Below, piece by piece: positions 54,366 to 63,326 of a DNA stretch of 64,000 nt. The translations under genes and the position numbers were made by a program. Source of the DNA: ZC4RG25 sp023428365 (lineage in GTDB: Bacteria > Pseudomonadota > Alphaproteobacteria > Rhizobiales > Hyphomicrobiaceae); assembly GCA_050283925.1 (NCBI GenBank), contig JBNOAI010000007.1:62001-126000 (forward strand), read 5' to 3'. The notes below the pieces were generated by a model. The model did no database searches, was not told the DNA's origin, and saw only the letters and a list, made by a program, of their open reading frames with translations. Numbering within the stretch: position 1 is the stretch's first letter; each line of letters opens with the position of its first letter.

Positions 54366-55874
54366 CTAGCTTCGACATGCGACCTGTGCCGATATCGCCG
54401 TCGCCCGTTCCGCGACTTCGGTGGGTTCCAGGCGTTGCAGTTCCTTGATGGACTTCGCCCAAGGTGCCTCGGCGAAAACGATGCCATTGGCTTCAAGGAA
54501 GCTCGCAGCCGTGCCACCCTTGATCGCGAAACCGATCTGCTCCGGGATGCTGCCCGTCGTCGCGGCTACTCTCAGCGAGTTCAGTTTGCTGACGACGACG
54601 CCAGTCACGTTGCCATACTGGTCAAGCACGGGGCCACCGCTGTTGCCGGACTGCACCGCCGCACTAATCTGGAATAGGCTTGTATTGTCGCCCAATCCTG
54701 CCAGAGCGGTGACGGACCCCCGAGTAAAGTTTCCGGATGATGCGACGAGGGACTGCAACGGAAACCCGAAGACCGCAATATCCTCGCCCAATTGAACCTG
54801 TTGACGCCTGAGAGTGGCAGGCTGGATACCCACGGCATCTTCTGGACGGATCTGCAACAATGCCAGATCATTTAATTTATCACGCGACGAGACCCGCGCG
54901 GTGATGGGCTGCTTTCCAGGCTGTCGGATGCTAATCTGGGGACAATTTTCCACAACATGTGCGTTGGTCAGGAGGTGGCCCTGGTCAGTGATGAAGAACG
55001 CCGTGCCTGTGGAAAGAGCTTCTGTCGGTGTCGGCAGAGGAGACGGCGGCTGTGTTTCCACGTTAGGAGAGGGCGGCGTTACGCTCACTGTGGAGGCGTC
55101 GCGCTCAAGGACCCGCATGCTCGCCCAACCCGTCATTCCACGCCACGTGAAACGGCACCAAGTCGAGCTGCTGTCGTCATCAAGCGATGCACTGCATTCG
55201 CCGAGGGCACTGAGAAGTCCCTCGCGTGCCGGGATGGCTGTCAATACTGGGCCGCGCAGCGACGGCGCGGAACGTAAGTTGATCGCCCCGTCCACCGCAC
55301 CTGTCTGCACGCGGTATAAGGGTGTTCGACCCGCCGCATGCAACGGACGTTGCTCCGCCATAAAGATATCAGCCAAGCACTGTCGAACGATGTTGATAGC
55401 TTCGCCAGCTCCGGCCAGGGAGAGAGATCGGGTGCTTGAGCCCTCAGTAATCACGGTGAGCTGGTTACCTGCCCCCATGGCAGTCACGGCCGAAGCTGAA
55501 AGTGAAGCCAGCCGGATACCGCCGCCGGAAAATCGCGTAGCTGTGCCAGAATACACGAGCCTGCCATCGACGGCCACTCGCACGGGTCCGGGGCGCATGT
55601 CTGGCAGGCCCTTGTGTTCTCCCAGTGCGCCGCGCCAATCTCCGTTTCGCTGCAGCATAAGCACGAACCGTGTACCCATCCGATAGTCCGCATAGGCGTG
55701 GCACCCGATCAGCTGGTGAGGCTGCCCTGTCAGTGCCACCTTCCAGTTACTGCTGCTCCAAACGATCTTCTCTTCTGCCGACGCTCCGGCCAGCGGATAA
55801 CCAAAAAGACCGGACAGGGTCAGGATGCTAATCAGCAACCGTCGAAAATCGCACGTCAACTTCGTTCTCCCCAC
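54366..55874 (-). CDS. Exported trypsin-like serine protease with SH3-type domain
   Basis: 502 aa from a GTG; a TTG at 55859 is possible. A signal peptide (LISILTLSGLFGYPLAGASA) is followed by a beta-rich domain of about 150 residues, an SH3b-like segment (GAINLRSAPSLRGPVLTAIP and WCRFTWRGMTGWASM), a proline/threonine linker, and an S1C (HtrA-like) protease domain with the triad His in LLTNAHVVENC, Asp in NDLALLQI and Ser in QSGNSGGPVLD. No PDZ domain. A periplasmic or secreted protease; substrate unknown. Convergent with the metallopeptidase gene, it might be either island cargo or older chromosome. Confidence 0.85.
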   Translation of the reverse strand: MGRTKLTCDFRRLLISILTLSGLFGYPLAGASAEEKIVWSSSNWKVALTGQPHQLIGCHAYADYRMGTRFVLMLQRNGDWRGALGEHKGLPDMRPGPVRVAVDGRLVYSGTATRFSGGGIRLASLSASAVTAMGAGNQLTVITEGSSTRSLSLAGAGEAINIVRQCLADIFMAEQRPLHAAGRTPLYRVQTGAVDGAINLRSAPSLRGPVLTAIPAREGLLSALGECSASLDDDSSSTWCRFTWRGMTGWASMRVLERDASTVSVTPPSPNVETQPPSPLPTPTEALSTGTAFFITDQGHLLTNAHVVENCPQISIRQPGKQPITARVSSRDKLNDLALLQIRPEDAVGIQPATLRRQQVQLGEDIAVFGFPLQSLVASSGNFTRGSVTALAGLGDNTSLFQISAAVQSGNSGGPVLDQYGNVTGVVVSKLNSLRVAATTGSIPEQIGFAIKGGTAASFLEANGIVFAEAPWAKSIKELQRLEPTEVAERATAISAQVACRS

Positions 55875-55946
55875 CCGACAGAAATCCCCTTATCTCATAA
55901 AGACGACGAAGGACCATTCGCGTCAAGAAATGGTATCAGGGAGCTG

Positions 55947-56336
55947 ATGCTGGAACATTGGCTGAAACCGAAATACTCGGACGGCCCGACGGCGTCGCGG
56001 CACGTCGGTGGCAACATTCGCCGCGAGGCGCTTGATCCGGATCAGCCGAACGGCTCGCCGATCGCGTTACCGGATGATCCGGTGCTGCTCGGCGATCTGA
56101 CGGCGCCGACGTCCGACATCCTGCCGCGCGGTATTCTGATTGAGAGCAAGGACGACGTAAAAGCGCGCATCGGGCGCTCGCCGGACCGCGGCGACGCCGT
56201 CGTCATGGCGTGGTCGCAAGGGCAGTCGGCGCTGCGGGCGCAGGCGCAGTTGCGGGATTACGGCGTGCAGCAGGAGCGGCCGAAGTTCGCCAACGTCGGG
56301 TATGCGAGCCAGAAGCGGTTTCGAAATCGGCAATAG
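55947..56336 (+). pseudogene. Phage terminase large subunit, C-terminal fragment
   Basis: About 129 codons. IALPDDPVLLGDLTAP then ILIESKDDVKARIGRSPDRG and GDAVVMAWSQG is the C-terminal nuclease-domain pattern of phage terminase large subunits (ExK..D..xRxGRSPDxxDA). The ATPase part is missing, and upstream codons are unrelated, so this is a remnant. Together with the HGG-motif protein and the initiator-like gene, it shows the region descends from a prophage. Confidence 0.75.
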
Positions 56337-56346
56337 CCACGGCCGC

Positions 56347-57162
56347 CTATTTCACGTTGGCTTCCCATTGTATAGTGCCGTCTGCCGAGATTGAGCTTGA
56401 GCGACTGGTCCAGACGCCTCCAGATTGGCCTATCATTGCGTGTGGATTATCTATAGCGATAGAGAACGCTCGCACAGCCTCCATGTGCTGATCCGCTGCG
56501 GTCGGCAGCATAGCGAGATTGAAAAAGCCTCCCCACGCGACGCTAGGATATACGATACCGGTCACGCCGGGGATGGCGAAGAAAGATCTGCTGATCGCAA
56601 TTGTTAAAGGGTACAGATAGTCACTGTCGCTCGCAAACCAGCCAGCAATCTTTCGGTCGATCACAACGCTCTTCTCGTATTTCTCGATACCGATGCGTTT
56701 GCGGAAAGCATCTGGGGGAATGAACGTCCCTTTTTGCAGGATCGGCTTTCTCGCCCTGTTGATGTGGGAAAGATCGCCAATGACAATGGCTTGTACGTGG
56801 TGCGATGCCTTCTTTAACCTCACCTCCAGCACGGTGATCACGTCACCTCTGTTGGGCTTCAGCTCCCAGATCGCGGCCTGATGGCTGTCAGACGCATAAA
56901 AGAGAGGCGACCGTTCTTCGTTTAATCTGCCCCTATTCACATGCTCGGCTGGCGGATACCACAGCTCAGAAACATTCTCAAACGGCCTTTGAGCTAGGTT
57001 TCGTCGCGCCCTGAACGCGTGCCTCACTGACACTTTAGCAACACCGAGACTGAAACCCTTGCTTAGCGCGCTAAATCGGCGGAGCAGTTTTTCTGTGGTC
57101 ACTCCCCCGAGGGCATCGGCTTCAAGTGCATTCAGAGATATCAGCAAGCTGTTGGGCGTCAT
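56347..57162 (-). CDS. RES-domain-like protein
   Basis: 271 aa. ELWYPPAEHVNRGRLNEERS then PLFYASDSHQAAIWELK resembles the RES fold, where the Arg-x-Gly-Arg and the downstream Tyr-Ala and Glu surround an NAD-binding pocket; RES toxins degrade NAD. It is larger than ordinary RES toxins, with an N-terminal extension of about 70 residues (KLLRRFSALSKGFSLGVAK) and a 100-residue C-terminal part. No antitoxin of the Xre/DUF2384 type is visible beside it. Third gene of the minus-strand recombinase cassette, 56 bp after the DUF1780 gene. Confidence 0.7.
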   Translation of the reverse strand: MTPNSLLISLNALEADALGGVTTEKLLRRFSALSKGFSLGVAKVSVRHAFRARRNLAQRPFENVSELWYPPAEHVNRGRLNEERSPLFYASDSHQAAIWELKPNRGDVITVLEVRLKKASHHVQAIVIGDLSHINRARKPILQKGTFIPPDAFRKRIGIEKYEKSVVIDRKIAGWFASDSDYLYPLTIAISRSFFAIPGVTGIVYPSVAWGGFFNLAMLPTAADQHMEAVRAFSIAIDNPHAMIGQSGGVWTSRSSSISADGTIQWEANVK

Positions 57163-57218
57163 TGATTTCTGAGATGGAGCATTGCGCAGTCTACTGCTGC
57201 CTATCCTCTGTAGAGAGA

Positions 57219-57860
57219 TTAAGCAAACAAACTGTCATCATGAGTTGGCGAGACCTGAACAGAACCGACCCTTTCCGAGAGGCACGCGGGCGCATCGATT
57301 TCTGCCCAAAGAACAATTCCGCATTGCCCCATAACCATAGACACGGATCTCCAGCCAGACGCCGCAAGAAATGATGCTTCAAGAAACGGCGGCTCGGGAT
57401 AAAAATGGCGATTTTGCAGATTGACGTAAATCAATAAATCAATACCGGTTAGAGACGTTTGATACCGACGCGCCTTCTCTATGGAACGTTCGGTCACCAA
57501 AGCGAGAAGTTCATCGGGCGGCATAGCTCGGCTTGGCGCCCACGGATTGGCGAGATCAAGCAAGCAATCCGCATTGTTGGCGCGGCGGCTGCGCTGTTTC
57601 AATTCGAAACTACGACGACGGCCCTTATCAAGGATCTCCGTCACTTGGAAGCGCGCCTGCCGAAAATGCACATCCACAGGCTCAGGTCCACGCTTGATAA
57701 TTTCGCGGTCATCATGATTGATCCTGAGCGCTCGCAAGAAGCCACGCACGGTCGTTCGCTCGCGCCACTTCAGGCCCGCATTTGAGAACAGCGCGCATGT
57801 TTCATCTGTGTTGAGACGAATAGCCTGCAGCACCTCACTTTCTGTGTCGTTCATATTCAT
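57219..57860 (-). CDS. DUF1780 family putative nuclease
   Basis: 213 aa. EPVDVHFRQARFQVTEILDKGRR then RSFELKQ matches the DUF1780 group, described as putative endonucleases: an Asp (DVHF) followed by Glu (VTEILDKGRR) and Lys in a PD-(D/E)xK-like spacing. GIDLLIYVNLQNRHF and GWRSVSMVMGQCGIVLW are also typical. Its start overlaps the recombinase stop by 4 bp, so the two are translated together. DUF1780 has no known function; here it sits between a recombinase and a RES-domain protein. Confidence 0.75.
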   Translation of the reverse strand: MNMNDTESEVLQAIRLNTDETCALFSNAGLKWRERTTVRGFLRALRINHDDREIIKRGPEPVDVHFRQARFQVTEILDKGRRRSFELKQRSRRANNADCLLDLANPWAPSRAMPPDELLALVTERSIEKARRYQTSLTGIDLLIYVNLQNRHFYPEPPFLEASFLAASGWRSVSMVMGQCGIVLWAEIDAPACLSERVGSVQVSPTHDDSLFA

Positions 57861-58477
57861 CCTCGCTCCAATTGCGCAGGTGCATCCAACTCGGCCTTCA
57901 ACCGTTGCACAGTTGACGTTCCCAGACCGGCCAATCGTGCGGCCTTCAGGATACCCTTCCCGGCTTTCAGCATCGCCTTGGCAGCTGCTGTACGTTTGTC
58001 ATCGATCCGCGCCCGACCGATCGGCTTGCCAGCAGCGCGGGCTCTTGCAATTCCCGCCTTCGTTCGAGCCACGATCATTTCGCGCTCGAACTCGCTAAAT
58101 ACTGCCAGCATGCCGAACATAGCGCGCCCTGCCGGTGTCGTGGTGTCAAGCGCTTGCGAGTGGATGTAAAGCCCGACATTGACACCCTGGATGGTCTCAA
58201 GCACCTCGACCAGATGCGGCAGGGATCGACCGAGCCGACAGGACGACCAGACCGCCAGCAGATCGAACTCGCGCCGGACGGCAGCCTTCAGCATGGCATC
58301 AAACTTCGGCCGCTTATCCCGTCCTTTCGCGCCGCTGATGCCGTGATCCTTATAGACCTGGACGACCTCGTGCCCGGCACGCTCGCACCAGTCGCGAAGC
58401 TCGCGCTCCTGGTTGATGGTGAACTGATCATCGCGGCTAACCCTGACATAGATGGCAACCCGCTGCCTGCGCTTCAT
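57857..58477 (-). CDS. Small serine recombinase (resolvase/invertase family)
   Basis: 206 aa. The catalytic serine is in VAIYVRVSRDDQFTINQ; DHGISGAKGRDKRPKFDAML, WSSCRLGRSLPHLVEVLETI and LAVFSEFEREMIVARTKAGIARA carry the arginines of the active site and the E helix. A short C-terminal helix-turn-helix (ILKAARLAGLGTSTVQRLKAE) follows. This is the Tn3-resolvase/Hin size, suited to deleting or inverting DNA between two res-type sites. No transposase is near. Starts the three-gene minus-strand cassette. Confidence 0.93.
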   Translation of the reverse strand: MKRRQRVAIYVRVSRDDQFTINQERELRDWCERAGHEVVQVYKDHGISGAKGRDKRPKFDAMLKAAVRREFDLLAVWSSCRLGRSLPHLVEVLETIQGVNVGLYIHSQALDTTTPAGRAMFGMLAVFSEFEREMIVARTKAGIARARAAGKPIGRARIDDKRTAAAKAMLKAGKGILKAARLAGLGTSTVQRLKAELDAPAQLERG

Positions 58478-58652
58478 TCTGGGTTCCTTGTGCTGTGCAT
58501 CCGCCCCAGGATGATACTACAATCGATCGGTTAGCGTATGGGGGTAATTGCGCATCCGACAGCCCTGTGTTTACGGGTCTTGCAAGAGCTCTTTTCACCG
58601 ACCTTTTCCGTATGGGCCGAATGATTTGGTTGCGTGCTCGCCACCGACGACA

Positions 58653-59205
58653 TTAGCGTCGAGCCTCGATAACGAGATTGAACGGCGTCTCGGCGGCCGT
58701 GCGGATCGAGCTCAGCCCGGCAGCCCTCAATATGCTCTCCAGCCGACGCGGCCCAGCCTGCGCGCCCAGCACATGCGTGCCTTGCTTGGAGATTGCGTGC
58801 ACACAGCACATCGTCGTCGATCCGGCGTACATGAGGCATCCGACGGAGTTGATGTTGTGCTCGACGCTGTCTCGGGTGAACGGCTCCACGATCAATAGCG
58901 TACCGTTCTTGGTCAGGGTGGATGCCGCGTAACGTGCACATCGAGACCACAATCTGCCAACCGTAGGGCAGGAAGTAGGGGCTGGTCTCGTCGGCGAGCA
59001 GCGCCGCCTGCTCGGCGGTGAGCTCGTAGGTGGCGGTACCCGGATGATAATCGATATAGCCACCGGCAACCTGCGAATTGAGCCACTCGCGGACGTAGCG
59101 CTCGGCGCACTCCACAATGCGACCGCGACAATAGCCACGTTCGGCGTGGGAAGACAGTTCATCCCAGTAAGCCAGCAGTGCATGAAATGCGTGCGGTTGC
59201 CGCGA
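58653..59205 (-). pseudogene. SAM-dependent methyltransferase with deleted core
   Basis: Two pieces in different frames. The N-terminal winged-helix part reads AERYVREWLNSQVAGGYIDY and LTAEQAALLADETSPYFLPY. The C-terminal part reads NGTLLIVEPFTRDSVEHNIN and GAQAGPRRLESILRAAGLSS then TAAETPFNLVIEARR. Family members (about 350 aa) have roughly 180 residues with the SAM-binding GxGxG between them; these are missing, and the joint at about 58930-58950 also shifts frame. It lies 8 bp after the ABC permease gene and may once have been part of that operon. Confidence 0.8.
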
Positions 59206-59213
59206 TAGCACTA

Positions 59214-60032
59214 TCAGCGGCGCTTCGAGCTACCTAACATCTGTGAAAGCGCAAGTAGAACTGAGGTCACGACAATCATGATCGTCGAGATGGCCGCGAT
59301 TGTCGGATCGATCTGATCGCGCAGGGCAGCGAACATCGCGCGCGTCAGCGTGGAGTTTTCGCCGCCGGAAATGAACATTGCCACGATCACTTCGTCGAAG
59401 GACGTCAGGAACGAGAGAATGGCTGCCGTTACGAGGCTGAACCTGATTTGCGGCATCGTCACCATGATGAAGGCTTGCACGCGCGACGCGCCAAGGCTGC
59501 GGGCCACCCGCTCCTGATTGAGATCGAAGCTTTTCAGCGCCGACGTCACGATCATCATGACGATGGGTGTGGCGAGCATCGTATGGGCGAGCACGATGCC
59601 CAGCAGTGAATTGACGAGCCTCAATTGCACGTAGGCGTAAAACACAGCGATGCCGACCAGGATCACCGGCACGATAATCGGCGTCATGAGGGTCACATGA
59701 ACCAGTCCGGCGAACCGGAAACGGGACAGGAACAGTCCGTAGGCCGCCAGCGTACCGATCGGTGTTGCGAGTAGAGCCGTCAGAAAGCCAGCCTTGAACG
59801 ACGTCGCGGTTGCCGACATCCATGTGGGCGACGAGACATAATTCTCATACCAGCGCAGCGACCACGTGCGCGGCGGAAACTCCAGATACTGCGAGCCGGA
59901 AAACGACATCGGGATCACGATGAGCGTTGGCAGGACCAGAAACGCCAGTGCCAGAACGCCGAAGGCATAAAGCCACAAGCGTCGCCGATGCGTGATTTGC
60001 GTTTCGGAGGCGGAGCTATCGAGCCAGCTCAT
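59214..60032 (-). CDS. ABC transporter permease (PotC-like)
   Basis: 272 aa, six membrane helices. The ABC-contact loop is VARSLGASRVQAFIMVTMPQ (EAA motif). GSQYLEFPPRTWSLRWYENYV is the periplasmic N-terminal loop usual in the polyamine/opine subfamily. It pairs with the PotB-like permease upstream, with a 4-bp overlap, and is the last intact gene of the importer operon. Confidence 0.95.
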   Translation of the reverse strand: MSWLDSSASETQITHRRRLWLYAFGVLALAFLVLPTLIVIPMSFSGSQYLEFPPRTWSLRWYENYVSSPTWMSATATSFKAGFLTALLATPIGTLAAYGLFLSRFRFAGLVHVTLMTPIIVPVILVGIAVFYAYVQLRLVNSLLGIVLAHTMLATPIVMMIVTSALKSFDLNQERVARSLGASRVQAFIMVTMPQIRFSLVTAAILSFLTSFDEVIVAMFISGGENSTLTRAMFAALRDQIDPTIAAISTIMIVVTSVLLALSQMLGSSKRR

Positions 60033-60940
60033 GTGCCGTGACCGCTCCCAAAGAGGTTGGAGCCGCGAGCGAGGCGCGCGGCGGCGACGAGCAATGCCAA
60101 CGTCAGGACAAGCAACACGACGCCAAGCGCGCTGGCTGCCCCCCAGTTAAAGAACAGCTCGATGTCATTGGCGATGCGGTTTGACACCATGATGACTTTA
60201 CCGCCGCCGAGGATCGCAGGCGTGACGTAGAACCCGAGGCAGAGAATGAACACCAGCGTCGATCCGGCGAGCAGGCCCGGAAGCGACATCGGAAAGAACA
60301 CGGCCCAGAATGCGCGCGTCGGGCTGGCTCCGAGGTTGGCAGCCGCTTTGAGCAGATCGCGATCAATGGCGCGCATAGTGGCATACAGCGGTAGTACGAG
60401 GAACGGCAGCATGATGTGAACCATGCCGATCAGCGTCCCGGTAACGTTATGGACGAGCGGTAGCGGTTCAGACCAAAGACCCAGGTCCATTCCCCAGCGA
60501 TTGATGAGACCGCTGCGCTGCAGCAGGACGAGCCAAGCGTAGGTGCGGACCAGCAGTGAGGTCCAGAACGGCAGCAGCACTGCGATCATGCAGAGGTTTG
60601 CGGCTCGCGTTGGTAGCTGCGAGAGGAAGTAGGCGAGCGGGTAACCGATCAGAATGCAGATCGCGGTGGTCAGCAGGCTGATCTCGAATGTGATGCGGAA
60701 CGTGCGGCCATATGAGGGTTGTTCAACCATGCGCTCGTAGTGGACGAGGCTCAGCGCACCGGTGTCATCAAGAAAGGACAGGCCGAACAGCCAGCCGACC
60801 GGCAGGATCATCGTAATAATCACGAGCAGCACGGCGGGAGCAGCAAGGCTCAGAAGCCCCAGTCGCTCCATGAGTGCGTCGCGGCGCAGACCTCGGACGT
60901 GATCATTATCGGAGGCTGGCGATCCGCTTGTCGCAGTCAT
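60029..60940 (-). CDS. ABC transporter permease (PotB-like)
   Basis: 303 aa, six membrane helices after a 30-residue cytoplasmic N-terminus. The EAA loop is AAANLGASPTRAFWAVFFPM. FWTSLLVRTYAWLVLLQRSG and GFYVTPAILGG are typical of PotB-type subunits of spermidine/putrescine/opine importers. Overlaps both neighbours by 4 bp. Confidence 0.95.
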   Translation of the reverse strand: MTATSGSPASDNDHVRGLRRDALMERLGLLSLAAPAVLLVIITMILPVGWLFGLSFLDDTGALSLVHYERMVEQPSYGRTFRITFEISLLTTAICILIGYPLAYFLSQLPTRAANLCMIAVLLPFWTSLLVRTYAWLVLLQRSGLINRWGMDLGLWSEPLPLVHNVTGTLIGMVHIMLPFLVLPLYATMRAIDRDLLKAAANLGASPTRAFWAVFFPMSLPGLLAGSTLVFILCLGFYVTPAILGGGKVIMVSNRIANDIELFFNWGAASALGVVLLVLTLALLVAAARLARGSNLFGSGHGT

Positions 60941-62025
60941 GACTGCTGATCCGGTTCGTCGGCCAGCAGCACTGTATCGACGACGGGAAGGCCGAGCCGG
61001 ATTGGTTCGCCGACGGCCGGTGGAGACGGCCCGTAGCTGCTTGCGATCTGACGGACGTTAATCGTACTGCCATCCGCCAGTGTTACTTCGATCAGAAGTG
61101 TATCGCCCTGATAGATTATGTTCGATACGCGGCCGTCGAAACGATTGAATGAGCCGGTCTCGCTGCCATCCATGATGCGGAGGCGTTCGGGGCGAACCAT
61201 CAGCAGCGCGCGTTTGGCGGAAATGACATTGTCGGCGGGCTGAATGATGGTGCCCGCGCAGCGGCACACGCCATCATCGGTCTGGACGTTGAGGAATGTC
61301 GACTCGCCGATGAATTCGGCGACAAAACGGTTCCCCGGCTGCTCATAGATCCGGCGAGGCGTATCGAGCCTGACGATTTCGCCACCATTGAGCACCGCGA
61401 CCCGATCCGACATAGTCAGAGCTTCGCGCTGATCGTGGGTGACATAAATCGTGGTCGTGCCGAGCTTGTCGTGCAATTGCCGGAGCTCGATTTGCATCCG
61501 CTCGCGCAGTTGTTTGTCCAGCGCCGATAGCGGCTCATCCATCAGGACGATGCGCGGCTCAAAGACGATTGCGCGGGCAAGCGCGACGCGCTGTCGTTGG
61601 CCACCTGACAGTTGGTCGATGTTGCGGCTGCCATAGCCGCCCAGTTGGACCATTTCGAGTGCGCTCTCGACGCGCCGCGCCGATTCTGTAGCCGGCACTC
61701 CGCGTAGCCGTAGCGGGAACGCGATGTTGTGCGCGACATCCATGTGCGGGAACAGCGCGTAGTTCTGGAACACCATGCCGACATCGCGCTTGTGCGGAGC
61801 AAGGCGGATTACTTCGCGTGTGCCAAAGAGAATGCTGCCGCGGTCCGGCCGCAGAAAGCCGGCCAACGCCATGAGCAGTGTGGTTTTTCCGGAGCCCGAT
61901 GGGCCAAGAAGCGTCAGGAATTCGCCTGCGCGTATGTCCAGATCTACGTTGTCGAGGGCGCGCACGGCTCCGTAGGATTTGGAGAGTTTACGAATGGTTA
62001 TGTCGAGAGCCGCGCTTGAGGCCAT
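60937..62025 (-). CDS. ABC transporter ATP-binding protein (PotA-like)
   Basis: 362 aa. Walker A GPSGSGKTTLL, Q-loop MVFQNYALFPHM, signature QLSGGQRQRVALARA, Walker B IVLMDEPLSALD and switch histidine VTHDQREALT are all intact. The C-terminal TOBE domain spans about residues 240-360. PotA/FbpC group. Preceded by the substrate-binding protein gene with a 79-bp gap. Confidence 0.96.
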   Translation of the reverse strand: MASSAALDITIRKLSKSYGAVRALDNVDLDIRAGEFLTLLGPSGSGKTTLLMALAGFLRPDRGSILFGTREVIRLAPHKRDVGMVFQNYALFPHMDVAHNIAFPLRLRGVPATESARRVESALEMVQLGGYGSRNIDQLSGGQRQRVALARAIVFEPRIVLMDEPLSALDKQLRERMQIELRQLHDKLGTTTIYVTHDQREALTMSDRVAVLNGGEIVRLDTPRRIYEQPGNRFVAEFIGESTFLNVQTDDGVCRCAGTIIQPADNVISAKRALLMVRPERLRIMDGSETGSFNRFDGRVSNIIYQGDTLLIEVTLADGSTINVRQIASSYGPSPPAVGEPIRLGLPVVDTVLLADEPDQQS

Positions 62026-62104
62026 ACAGTCTTAACCGGTGACGGATGAGGTTGTTATGGGCGGAGGGGCGTTCCGGGCCTGAGCAGAACGCCCCGTTCG
62101 CTGA

Positions 62105-63163
62105 TTATTCAGTCAGCATGTTCTGGTAGGCGGCGGACGCGTCTGCCTCATGCTTGATGTACCAGTCGAGATTGATCGTGAGCTGCTTCGCTGCATTGTC
62201 CGGATACGACGGCAGCTTCTTTGCGTACGACGGTTCGATCACGCCGATATCGAAAGCTGTTTTGTTCGTCGGGCCGTACGTGATGTATTTGGTGAATTCG
62301 GCCTGATATTGCGGCTTGCTGATCTCGGCCAGGAACTTCATCGCCAAGTCCTTATTCGGTGCGCCTTTGGCGATAGCATAGCAGTCGTTGTCGAGCAGGC
62401 CCTGATTGAAGGTGTAAGAAACTTTGGCGCCATCCTTGGCTGCGACGTCGAAGCGGCCATTCCAGCCGGTCGTCATATCGACTTCGCCATCTTTCATGAG
62501 CTGCGCGTGCTGCGCGCCCGATGCCCACCAGACGGCGACGTGCGGCTTCAGCTCTTTGATCTTCTTGATCGCGCGCTCGATGCCGCCGGGCGAGGACAGA
62601 ACCTCATAAACTTTGTCGGCAGGCACACCATCAGCCATCAATGCTGGTTCGAGCGCGCCAGCGACGGATTTGCGGTAAGACCGCTTGCCTGGGAATTTCT
62701 TGACGTCCCAGAAGTCGGCCCAGCTCTGTGGACCATTCTCACCGTAGGTTTTCGTGTTCCAGGCAAGGACGGTCGAGAAGACGTCTCCACCGACGCAATA
62801 CTCCTGCGCCATGCCGGGCAGGAAATTTGAAACGTCGATCGTTTTATAATCCAGTTTCTCAAGAATACCCTCGGCGCCTGCACGGGCGGCGCTGCCGGAG
62901 CCGCTGGTAACGATGTCCCAGGTTACTGCGCCTGCCTTCACCTTCAGACGAAGATCGGCGATGCCGGTGTAGGTTTCTTCCTTGAGCTTGATGCCGAGCG
63001 CTTTTGCTGCCGGAACGAACAGCGCCTTGCTCTGGGCTTCCTGATAGGAACCGCCGAAGGAAACCACAGTCAGCTCCTGACTCGCGGCAGAGAGCGGCAT
63101 GACCAAGCTTAAGCCGGCAGCAGTAATGGCGAGCTTGAGCCTGGTCATTGGTGTGCTGAGCAT
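62105..63163 (-). CDS. ABC transporter periplasmic substrate-binding protein (PotD/F-like)
   Basis: 352 aa from the ATG at 63163, with GAGGAG 7 nt upstream; the longer frame to 63247 has no signal-peptide start. Signal peptide LAITAAGLSLVMPLSAAS, then QELTVVSFGGSYQEAQSKALF, the extracellular solute-binding family 1 pattern. WDIVTSGSGSAARAGAEGIL and CYAIAKGAPNKDLAMKFLAEI are conserved. The ligand is probably a polyamine, opine or amino-acid derivative; the neighbouring FAD oxidoreductase favours an amine. Confidence 0.93.
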   Translation of the reverse strand: MLSTPMTRLKLAITAAGLSLVMPLSAASQELTVVSFGGSYQEAQSKALFVPAAKALGIKLKEETYTGIADLRLKVKAGAVTWDIVTSGSGSAARAGAEGILEKLDYKTIDVSNFLPGMAQEYCVGGDVFSTVLAWNTKTYGENGPQSWADFWDVKKFPGKRSYRKSVAGALEPALMADGVPADKVYEVLSSPGGIERAIKKIKELKPHVAVWWASGAQHAQLMKDGEVDMTTGWNGRFDVAAKDGAKVSYTFNQGLLDNDCYAIAKGAPNKDLAMKFLAEISKPQYQAEFTKYITYGPTNKTAFDIGVIEPSYAKKLPSYPDNAAKQLTINLDWYIKHEADASAAYQNMLTE

Positions 63164-63326
63164 GGCATGTCTCCTCGAGTTGGCATCATTGGCCTGGAGC
63201 GTGCATCGTTGGACGGAATGCAACGAGTTGAACTGCATGGTCTGCACGCCTCATATCCTGAGGTTCCGATGAAATTGGCATGCCCATAAGGTCCATTCTG
63301 GGATTTCGAATAGACCAATCCAACCA

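Noticed and set aside
54300..58650. Second copy of the tRNA-Phe 3' end marking the island's right edge
   Set aside because: I looked for the CCTGGGCACCA text on both strands in this stretch and found none; the boundary stays undefined.
45000..59000. CRISPR array or transposase in the accessory region
   Set aside because: No regularly spaced repeats beyond the three adjacent 15-bp units, and no DDE transposase or integrase-like frame was seen.
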